From: Caenorhabditis elegans
Lineage: Eukaryota; Nematoda; Chromadorea; Rhabditida; Rhabditidae
Length of the DNA stretch: 64,000 nucleotides
Assembly (NCBI RefSeq): GCF_000002985.6
Contig: NC_003284.9
Coordinates: forward strand, 13,144,001 to 13,208,000
Reading direction: 5' to 3'
In this document: positions 12,401 through 24,173 of the stretch, piece after piece
Numbering within the stretch: position 1 is the stretch's first letter
Layout of the letters: the number at the start of each line of letters is the position of its first letter
Translations under genes and position numbers: made by a program
Notes under the pieces: generated by a model
What the model was told of the DNA's origin: nothing
Seen by the model: the letters and a program-made list of their open reading frames with translations, nothing else
The model's database searches: none

Positions 12401-15400
12401 ATCAATTTCACAAAAAATAAATTCTATAAAAAGTTGATTTCCCGCTAAACCGCTTTTTTGTGATAATAGCATCTCGGCCACCTCCATAAGCACACAAAAA
12501 ATCGCGTCATCAAATTCGAGCAAAAACGCGAAAAATGGACAAAACCACTCCCCTCTCAATCTTTTTTGAAACGTATATGTTTACACTAAACACAGTCATC
12601 ATCCCATAACAACCTAGCCACTCCCATGTCAATAACTTTTAACGTGCTCCACGTCATAAAATTGATAATCTGAGGTATGTAAAATATAACAATGGGGAAT
12701 AGGGGAAAAAAAAACTAACACAAAACAAACGAAAAAAAAAACAACAAAGTGTGTATGCTTCTGGTGGGCTTTGTAGGGTTCAGTGCCGCGGCGTCCTTTT
12801 TCATAAATGACGAGAAAAAAACTCGGAATGGGCGTTCTTCAAAGTTTCATTTTTTCAATAAACATTTTTGAAAACTTTTGCCGAATGATTTCAAAAACCG
12901 AAGTTCTAGGAATTTATTTCAGAGATGTATTTAAAAAAAAATAAATATTAGCTTGGTATTTTTAATTTCTTTTAAAACAAACCAATTAACGACAGAATTT
13001 TTCTAGCACTATAACATTTTTGAAGTTATTTGAAAAAGGTTCACACAAATTTTTCAGCCAAAAAAAGGGAGCTCTACCAATTTTTTTTTCTTGAATTAGT
13101 GTTCTTTGTTCAAAGAAATTTTAGAACAAGTATGACTTTTTGGGGTAATTTTAGAGAAAATCAATTTGAGAAAGGTGTCTGCGGACAAAAAAATGAACTT
13201 TCATTTCACTGCGGCTTGCAAAACTTCTGCTAGGGTAGTTTCGCTTGCTCGGTGAAACAAACAGAAGAGACAGCCACTGATCCCGCTCTCGAACAAATAA
13301 AATCAATCGATAATCGGATTTAAGACAAAAGAACCGAAATGTTTCTCTTTTCACCTACGGAAGAAAAGATGATGATGATGAAGATGAAGGGAAGTAGAAA
13401 GAATAATACACTACTACCTCTACCACACATACATACACACATACACATACTTCTGTCATACGGGAGACAGGCAACAGCAGCAGGAGGAATACGAAAAAAA
13501 GAGAAACGAGGAATACGGAGGAAGTGTAGAAGGTCTCCTCTTCAAACAGGTGAGAGTGAAACTTGTCAATGCATACAATAGACAAATATGCACATGGTAG
13601 ACCTATTTTGTCGTCCGGTAGTTTTGAAGTTGCAAAATGTGTGTTTTTTATTTGCTGAAACACCGTTCAGAGGCACTTTCAATTTTGTGAAGCAGTTCAG
13701 TTTACTGTGAGACAAACCGCAATTTCATGAAAAGTTTGGCGAAAAAGAGCCTCTGACTACATATGACTAATTTGAATTTTGATACAATCAAAATTGAATA
13801 TTTTTCCTATATTTTCAGTGTTGAACACTTTTCGATCAACTCAAGACTAATCGGGGTATAAGCCGTCAAAGTGAAGTTTGGGAATGGAAGACTGATGGGG
13901 AAACCACGGTTCATTTATTCGCGACTCCAGTTCGAAATGAAAAAAATTATTTTTTTTACTTTTGACCAAAAAGAGTAACTGAAGAGATCGACTCGGTTAT
14001 GCAAAAATAAATGTCTATATGAAAACATTAAAGCGAATTTTTAAAGTATCAAAACATACTTAAAATTATTTGCCAAAATTAATAAAACTTGAATAAAATT
14101 GTCATATCTCATAGACCTAAGACACTAGTTAAATAAAACAATTTTGGCAAAAAGAGGTACCGGAGAAAGATGAGATATTGGATATCTTGTTCAAGACTTT
14201 TCGTCTGCTTCTCGGCTCCCGGGCGGATAAAAAACATATGGACGAAGGATATTGACAAAAAAGAGAAAGAGGAGGCGAAAGAGCTGACGGACAGCCGTGC
14301 TAGCGTTTGATTGATCAACACCGATAGAAGATGATGATTTTTGAAAGTTTCGCAATTTACTTATTTTTTCAAACGTTGCCTGTATTCGGAATAAAATTTT
14401 AAAAATACTCACCAAACTCCAATAAATCGCTGAACACCTTCTAGAATATTGAAAATTTGGCAGAGAAACATCCCCGCATGGAATCGGCTCACCGAATAAG
14501 GAAGACTCGCATGCTAATAAAAATGACTGTTTTCCAGGAACCCTCTCCCCCCTCTTGTCCAACAGAGCGCAGTTTCTCATACACATCCATAAACACTCAC
14601 CGACTCCCTTTTGGGTTCATTCTTTTTACGCGCGTCGCATTTATTGATTCTCGAAAAGGTTAGGTAAAAAGGTTTGGAAGATTTCGCAATGCATTCAAAG
14701 CATACAGGCTGAAAAATGATGGTTCCCATGACATTACCGATAACCTATTGGTGGAAATAAAATGTGAGATAATGGAACAATGAGATAGGGTAATAAAAGT
14801 TAGAAGTAGGGGTGTTGACAAAAATTCATTTTTGCTGTTAGAAATTTGGGGTTTGTAAATTGACTTTTCCAGCTTCAAATGTAATATCGCTGTACAAAAC
14901 TGGAGTCTACATTGATTTTGTGAAAACAATTTGAAATTTTGAAAATTTTTGTTGCAGGAAAAAACATGTTTTCATCACAATCCTACTATTCGGCAGAAAA
15001 ATTTAAAAGTGAACTAGAACTGCTTTTAACACTTTCTAGCTTCAAATGAAACAGTTCCATCGGAATGCCCAGCCCGACCTGCTGCCGCTCTCGCGATCAT
15101 TTTCCTCTTTTTCTCACGCCTCTCTTCCACATTTCCCTATTCTACAGTCGTTCTGGCAGCCCCCATATAACGTCCATTTTTGGGTGTGCCTTGTTTCGGC
15201 CCCCCGTTTTCCATTGCGACAGATAATGTGCCATGTTTACTATCAATTGGAAAGGAATGGGGGCACAAGGGAAGAGGCACACAAGTTGATAATGATAAGC
15301 AAAAAGTGATGAATAGGACGTATAAAGAGCATGTTCAGACATTGAAACTATTCATATTTTTTTAATAAAGAAGATTGTGTAATTCAATAATGCAATGCAC

Positions 15401-18400
15401 AGAAAGAGAAAATTGTGAGAGGATGAAAGAATAGGCAAGTAGACTTTTTTGAATAAATTCTATGGGATGGAGTTCTCACGCCTACCAGTTTTCCGACGAT
15501 TATTGAATATAATAATAATCAATAATCTTGCTGGGGTGCTAATCAAATTGTTACAATTTCAGATTACAATTTTTGTTTTTGGAATTTAAAACTGAAAGCT
15601 AAATTAGAAATTTGAATTTGAAACAATAAATCAGGAAATAGTTGTTTAAATATTTTATGGCGTTTCAATAAACCCCCAATGTACGTGAATATTTTAGGCT
15701 TACAACATATGGGAAATTAGTTTAAAGTTGACTTAAAACTTTTATAATTCTACAAGATAGCCGTTCAGTTTTTACAACAATGTTCTAAGTCTCACGTCTT
15801 TACAAGCTGCACAAAAATGAGAAACCGTTTTCAAAATTGCCATCAAAAACCAAATAGCAGTCGTTGGTCAAAAGTTTTAAAAATTGGATTGCCACTAAAA
15901 ACAAGTTTTTGACTGTTTTCAGTACGTTATTTGAGGCTCTTATCTGATCAAAGGTTTTCAGTTTTGTTTCTGTCCAAAAAATAGTTGTTACAAAAGTTTG
16001 AAACTACTTTAAAGCGATCGGCCGGCTGATGGGGGTCTCAAAAATTTTCTCAAACTTTCCTATCAATCATGATGCCTCTACTAGTCGTTAACCTTTATGT
16101 CCATCGCTGCACTTGTCATTTCTTGATCATTACGAAATTAATTGTGAAAGTGGTTGGACGGGGAAAAAAGCAGGAAAAGTATGTAACTGTAATTTGGTTG
16201 TTGACTGCATTGAATGAAATTACATTCAGGTTTTTATTGATGGAGGCGGAGGTATGTATGTATGTGTGTGAGGAATAATTGAAATTAATTTTCCACTTTA
16301 TAATGGAAAATTCAGAAAACATTCAAAATATTCTCCACTTATTCTCTTACTTGAAAAAAAAAGAAATAATAAAAAATGGAAGAAAGGCCTGCCTTTGAGA
16401 CACAACCGATAACATTACTTGATTAGAATAATGCAATTCGTAAGAAAAATTGTAGCTTTGAATACAAATTATATATTCGCAATACGAAGTAGTAGTTATG
16501 GGGGGGGGGGAAAGATTTATTTATTCGTCATTCTGGAATTTTTTACCAATTGTTGATCGGTTAGCATTTTTAGAAACAACTAGCTTTTTATTGTGGCAAT
16601 GTTAGTTTTGTTTTAGTTTTGGTACAAAAAAGCTCTATGCAAAAATCAAGAGTTTTTCTTTAAATTTTCATATGGTCGTGCAGTTTCTCTTTTCAACAAT
16701 CTTAAATTATGTTTAATTTTTATGAAAATCAAATCATCAGTTTTCGGTTTAACCCGCTGGAACTACAAATAGTTGACTCTATTAATTTTATGTCAATGAG
16801 CCAGCATTGGCTCCGGTCATTTCTTATTTTTGACAGTTCTTGCGAACAGTTTTTATTTGGCTTTTTTGTACTGCCCCTGGTGTAATGTGAATGATTTCAC
16901 TAATTAAAAAAAATTATAGCCTGACTCATGATATTTATCCAATTGTTTGGTGTCGCCCAGAAAACAAAGGAATTCCGAAATTTACATTTACATAACTCAG
17001 AAAATGTTTAGAAAATAATCTTTCAACAATACTTGAATGAGATCATAAATAATGAAACTAACAGAAACAAATTCCACAAGATATTTCAGTAATACTACGC
17101 TGAAAATAACTCTTGAAATAAATTTAGGTATTTTCTGACTAATTTCAAAAAGTTGAGTGTTAAATTTCATTGAAAACGTTGCGTTGGAATTTAGATAACA
17201 ATTTTCTCTCTTTTTAAAGTTTACTCCTATTACAAAAAGTCATATTGTAAACACATTTAAATTATACGGTTCACAGTTTTTTTTAAATTTCAGTTGAGAT
17301 AATCCCGATCATTTCAAAAAATGTTTTGAAAACATACGTTGCAAAGCTTAATATATTTGATATCAGTAGTTTTGCTGGACAACAGCCCGGTGCATCGTCT
17401 AAATCCACAGAAGCTCGTCGTGCCAAATGTGACGAAGGCTGCCGTCGTTCCCCTATCGCCACAGACATTTTATGCTCTGAAGGTAGTGGTTGTTTTCAAG
17501 TTCATAGAAGAAGATCAGAAAAAAAACCAAAAGAAAAAAAAACGAGTTTTCTGTGAGAAAATGAGTCGGGAAGAAGGATGAATTCAAAATGAAAAAAAAA
17601 ATGGAATGAGTGACCAGAGACCGGTTGATTGTGTGGTTCAGATTGGAGAATAGCGGTCAGTCGACGAAAAGTGCAAAACATATTTATTTGCATTCAGGCA
17701 GATCACCCCGCGTTACCCCCTCCAATCGTTATTTGCATGGTTTTTGAGACGGAAAGGCGAATTTTTATTTTTGAATATCCAAGTGCTCGACGTATCAACT
17801 AGAAGTTCAAAACAACGAAAATAAGAGTAGAATATGATTCAGAGAGGTGTTCAGTCTTAGTGAACGGGTCTCGAGTTGTCGAGTATTATGTTTCTTGTAT
17901 TGTTCACACAGACCAGCCGGGTGCCTTGGACTCGGAACCAAAGGAATGCGAGAGAATGAAAAAGAGGAAAAGAACGAAAGAGGGCGCCCCTCTCTCCCTC
18001 CATCTCCCCGAGCCACCATATTTGCTCAAGCCTCTCCAAACTATCCACCGCTACCGAATTCTACCTTTGCCGTCACACCATTAACTACAACAACTCTATT
18101 TGGTTTAAGGACACAATATATTATGTTACCACTACGTGTTATCGACACCTGATCTAGTTCCTATGGCTTTTTTGTGTGTAGTTGTAACTTGAAAACCACG
18201 ATTTGTGTAGAAGTAGTAATTTTATTAGGGAAAATTAATGAATTAAAAAACTCATTACAACTAGACTAGTCCATTCAAAAAGTTAATGTTTCAATGAAGC
18301 AAAATTAAAATCGAAAATTTAACTTTGAGAATAAAAGTGTATATGTTCAGAAAATCGAGAAAACGGTGAAAAAAGTAACAAACAGCTCCAAATGTCGGCT

Positions 18401-21400
18401 ACAAACAAGTGTGAAAAGTGTGATTCCTAATCAAGTTGATTCTGTTCTTCTGTCTGATTTGTGCACGGCTACATTTTCCGTAACCCATATTAAAACTTTA
18501 CGAGCTTTTGGAATAAACCATGAAAAAAGCGATAACTTAGGTGCGCTGTAATTCAGAATCAGAGAGTGACATCAGTACTGATAAAGAAGGTACTACTCCG
18601 TTTACTCTCCGTTTAATTCATGTTTGATGATTGGAAAAAATGAAATTAATAAAAGAACAAGAACAAACCCCATGTAACGAGACTGTTTCTAGTGTGAACA
18701 ACACTCGAAAAATTGAGAAATGTTAGAAACGTTTCAATATTTGCGTTGCAATTTTACTACCTCCCCCAATTCTTCTTCGTTTTTTTTTTCGAGAAATAAA
18801 CTACATGTTTGTTCTATACTTTGTCATCCCATCACTGTATTCTGTGTAGGCACACAAAAAGAGCACGTTACTTACGCGGGTGTCTAACATGAGAATCACA
18901 TAAACTATTGGGTTGTGGGTTTTGTGAACTTTGGAGTTTTGTTTGTCTGGTTTGGAATGTGCGAACTGTTCAGACCAACTTAAAACTAAAAATCATAATT
19001 TCAAACCAATATTTAATGCAAATTTTTCTCTGATGAATGAATCATGAAAAACAGTTCATAAAGCTCACTTTGTTTTTCTAGATTATTTTTTTTTGAATAA
19101 TATCAAAAAAAATTCTCATGAAAGGAAAATTTTTGACCTCCCATGACTGTTATAAACCAACAAAAAAAACTAGTTTCACCTCAAGTTTTTTTCAGCATTA
19201 AGTCAACATTGTAGACCATGAATCACAAACTAAATGTGAATCGTTCTCAATGTCAAAACTCAGCTTTTTCGGTGCAAACACTGCATGAAAAAAAAAATTG
19301 AAGATCAAATAATCAGGCTTATCTATTCAAATGATAAGTTTGAAAGTGGCGACAAATGATAACTTCTAAACTTGGAAAATTGTAATTGAACGTCATAGTA
19401 TACGTGAAACAAGAGAAAAGTGGTGGAGCAACTGATAAAAAGTTCCAAATTCAAAGAATCAAAAGACATTGAGAACCTGATGTTGAGTCTGAGTCCTGGT
19501 AGAATTTGACCGTACATAACGTATATATCAATGTGTTGTGTTGTCTATGAATTTGGAATAGATGACAAAAAGTGACTGATAAAAGTTAAAACCGAGTTTA
19601 TAAGTATCATCTGAATTTTCGTCATTACACAGTTAATTTACGATATACTAGATGTGTTCGAAAAAGTTCGAAAAAAAAACTATTCGGTCTTTCCGCATTC
19701 TCGTTGTTCAATCGCAAAAAGATCAGAAAGAACAGATTCAATATTTCTTTCTTGATAAAGTACCAGTACCTATCTTTCCACCAATAACGTGATAACTTTA
19801 CAATTGTTTTCGAGAAAACTAGCTGTTTTCTGAGGGTTCTCTGGGTGTATACAACAACGTAACTAGATCCATCAAATAGATATCAGAAGGAATGCGAACA
19901 AAAGTGAGTAGCAGTGAGTAGTGAAAAGCCATTACTATTACCGAAGAAGGAAAGATATGAATGACTAACCAAGCAGTTTGAAACAAGTTTTAGGATCACT
20001 ATGACACCAACTGTCACCCGAAATGGCGCAAGAGGGAAGTGATTTGCATAAATCTTTAGACTTCAAGGAAGAAATTTGAAATAAAGTTTGAATAAGAAAC
20101 GCCAAAAGACTGATACTTTGTTGCAGAAAAATAATTGAAATTTGAATGGAAGAATCACATTGGCGCCATCTGGCTGAGGGCTGAGGTACGAGCGGCGCAA
20201 GAATGAGAAGGTCGCACCCGTCTTCGCCATCACCTCCTAAATAAAAAACACGATAAATACATGTGGCGGACTCTGCTGGAGACGCGAAGACAACTGCAAT
20301 CTTTGAATGCTAAAATACCAATGGATGCCAACAAAATAAAACAGACGATTCTCTTCCAAAACAAGTCACACACGTGGTAGGAAGACGATCATAAGGATGA
20401 TGAGGATACACACCACGCATAGTTATTGAAGAAGAAGGGGGATGCGAAACCAAGATAAGGGAGAAAAAAAAGAAGAAGACGCTTCTGTCCATCTCCTTGA
20501 AATCGCCATTGGCTAGTTTTTGCTTCCGCGTATCTCAGGAGACGATGGCTTGGAGGCTACTAGCGGTACAGACCGAACCTATTCATCACTACTTTTTGAT
20601 GGCCTATCTCATTTCCAAGTGACGTAACAATGATGAACTGAATGGGGGAACATTTAGAAGGAATGGAATGTAGGTAGGAAGTGGCAGCTTTGTACAAAAA
20701 AAAACTAAATTGCTAGAAAAAAGAAGTAACTCATATGTCTGTATATGTAATTTGTTTAAACTTTTTTGTTCTATTAAATCATGAGCAATTAGATATATAC
20801 ATAGAAGGCAAGCGTTTGAAACTTAAAAATTCATTGCTGAAAATCAAAACTATTAGCAACTAACAGTGAATGTCAAAGCTGGGTTTAGTATTTCTATTTT
20901 CCACCAACTCACTCTAAATAATCTTTACTAAAGTTGCTAAAAATGAAATACAAATCTGTGAAAAGAGGTTTGAATTTTTCTCTCACTTACAATTAAATGA
21001 TAAATAAAACTTTATTATCTATTATAATTTAACAAATTGAATACCAAAACTGATTTTTTTATTCAATGAGTGGAATAAAAATTCAAGCTAGAAAATACAT
21101 GTTCTTTTATAAAGTTCAACAGTGATTTTGCTCTACATTTCGTCACAAGTGATGTGCTCCTAGACACCTGACGCACGATCATCACGTCATTTTCAATTTG
21201 TTTTTTTTTAGCTGGCAAGTTTCATATATTTCAAGTAGCCAACCTGACCAACTCATACAAACAAATCATCAAACAATAGCTTTCAATTCTAAAGCAAACA
21301 CAACACTCTAGAACAGTAAAAACATAAAACATCGCTAAATCAAAATATGTATTACTGTTTTTAAATTTGGTTTCTGGTTTCATAGAAAGATCTTGGAAAC

Positions 21401-24137
21401 CAATAAATGCATTTAAAACAGCACATACTGGAAAAAAAACATAAAAGGTGGTAGGGCTGTGAGAAATCCAGAGTTCTGAACTTTGAGAATTTCAACAAAA
21501 AAAAGTTTTAAACGAACAACGCAATAGAAGAGAAGAATACAAACAAAATGAACCATCTATTTGAAATCTAAAGAAAGTGAGTCATTGGAAGCGAATGTTT
21601 CTTGGCAGCCAAACAGGAAATTCGAAGTTCCTATGCATAGGGAAATGAAGTTGACTTTTGGAAAATATCTTTGAAAAAGTTCAAAAAGAAAAAAAAAACG
21701 CACACACGTTTTGGTTATATTCTGAACTGTAGTTTTCACAAGTAAGTGTTTATGACTTATGTTTATCTGTTTCTCTATTTTCTCTTTCTCTTTCGACTAT
21801 CTCTCTATTTTGATTATGATCATAAACGGTTTTTATCAGTTTTTGTATACTTTACGTCTCCTCTTTCCTTTTCACCTCTTATTATTATCTTATCACTTTC
21901 ATCCGGAAGGTAACGGAACCCACTGAAAGAAAAAGACAGAGAAGATACGTTTAGATAATGATAACAATGGGTAACCATCGAACCGGAAGAGCCATTTTTA
22001 GAAAAAGAAAAAATGGGACGTTATTGATGAAAAATAAGATAAATAATAAAATACAACAAGTAAACTTGAAGAGGAGAAGCGAGACAGTGAGATTCTCAAG
22101 AAATGGAGGAGATTGAGAGAAAGAAATTCAGGTCAACTACTAACAATCCTAATTGTGCGACCCACTAGTTAATTTCGGAAGAAAATCGAGAGGCATTGTG
22201 TAAAAGATGCATGGACTATTGGACTCTTGAATGACAAATAATTAGCTCTTAATTTGTCTTCGGGTCCAGATTTTGGATGTGACGCAATACATTTTGGAAT
22301 AGTCTCATGAAAATGTCTTCGAGTCGAAGTGAACATATCATACAACACTGTTCAAAAACAGTACCTATAAAAATTTTTGTAATACATTTACTGCATTTAA
22401 AGCTCGTAATCCGTTCATCTATTTGTAGAAACTTTGGAGACAAACATTTTTTGACGACATTATAATGAATTCCAGTATAGATTATAACAAAAATACTCCG
22501 GTATTACTACTAAATTTAATTTTACTTATTTTATTACTTATTTTTTTCTTACTTACTGTTGATATATAGCAATTGAGACTTATAGAAATTTTTTCAATCT
22601 AAAAATAAAACAAGTATCAAAATAAATATTCATAGGAAGACTGAAATTTGGTAATGAAGTGATAGAAATTGAATAACTTTTGGTGGAAACAGAAACGTAT
22701 TATTTAAAAATTCCTCATGCCAGTAAATAAAAAAGTTTAAAACAATTAGTTTTTAAAATTTTAACACTATTTCCTAGTTACTAAGGTGATAGTCATAAAT
22801 TCAGAAGAAAATTTAAATCTAATTTCTAATTTCAAAATACAGAATTCATTTACCACTACCCACTACACAATAACGCATTACTTCAAAATAAAACGAGGGC
22901 TCGTCCTTGAGCCAGCGACCAATGTTCCAAGTACTTTTCTAAATTAGACCCAAGACACAATACGAAAAAAGAGAAACAGAGCCAGTGAAAAGGCTTCTGT
23001 TTTTTGAAAATAATTTCTGGACATTATTTTTGATTCTTTTCAGAGTTTTCAGAGTACTTTGATTATTTTTTGATAGATGAAAAATTTACGAATCAAAACC
23101 AGAAATTTCTGGAACTTGAATAACTTGCATTCCTGAAGACAGTGTTACACAAACGTAGGACCACCAGGGTTGAGGAGAAAAAAATGGGTAGTCTCACATC
23201 TGCATGTGACAAGTGCTCTTTCTCTTCCAATCTCTTTCTTCTCGCTCGTTTTCGATTGTCATTTTGAAACAATGTGATTCCGAAAAGTTTTACGACGGCG
23301 CACCCACTATTCAGTAGTCAGGAGAAAATGTGAGGATGAATACAATGGATTTTTCTCCCGTATAGTATTAGGTTTTTTGTTGGGTTTCTGCGTTCAAAAT
23401 GTGTACGATTGCAGCTTTATTTATTAGTTTCGACAGAAAACTGTAAACATTTCAAAAAGTTCGGAAAATATTACAGTTAAATATGTTCTAACTTAAAATG
23501 AAATACATCTGTACCAAGAGACAAAAAAAATCATAAAATACAAATGTAAACTTCAGAAATTAGGGTATTGAGTATTACTTCATTTAAAACTATTACACTA
23601 GTTTTTATGAAAAAACTGACATCAAAGAGAATTTCTCAAAACTTCGAAACCCGAGTTTTTGCTAAGGATACAAATCAATCAAAAACCATGATTGAAAATG
23701 AATTTAAATTGGAATCAAATTGCAACATTTAAATTCAACGGAATCCGTTGATCCGCTTAAACTTCAATTGCAAAGTGCGGTGACACGTAACCAGTTTTTT
23801 ATGAACACTGGAAAGAAACTAGGCTTTTCAATTTTTTGAGGAATAGCGACAATTAACCAGAGGGGACATTTAGAAATGTATATGTCGTTTTAGGAATGTC
23901 TGACAGATAGATGCCAATCATTTTTCAAACCGATCTGATTCACTCATCCGTATGCTAAACTGAATTAAGCCGTCGCACTCATCTGTAAACCGTATCTTTC
24001 CGCTTTGATTTTTGGTGAACTAAAACACAAAAGATTAGGCAATCAGGTATAGTTTTGTTTTAAAATTTTCAGCAGAATATGTTCTGTCAAAACACTATTG
24101 ATAACTACTACCCACGGGATGCATCAGCAGCAGCAGT

Positions 24138-24173
<36 letters not shown>

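Noticed and set aside
17326..17581. Two overlapping + strand frames at 17.3-17.6 kb
   Set aside because: They overlie the MOB2-like first exon; only the - strand has acceptor, ATG and consensus donor in register.
17860..18048. Another - strand start (MDSLERLEQIW) with a phase-2 GT
   Set aside because: Donor GTGGCT is poor and no upstream acceptor is seen; more likely promoter DNA of the 17.47-kb exon.
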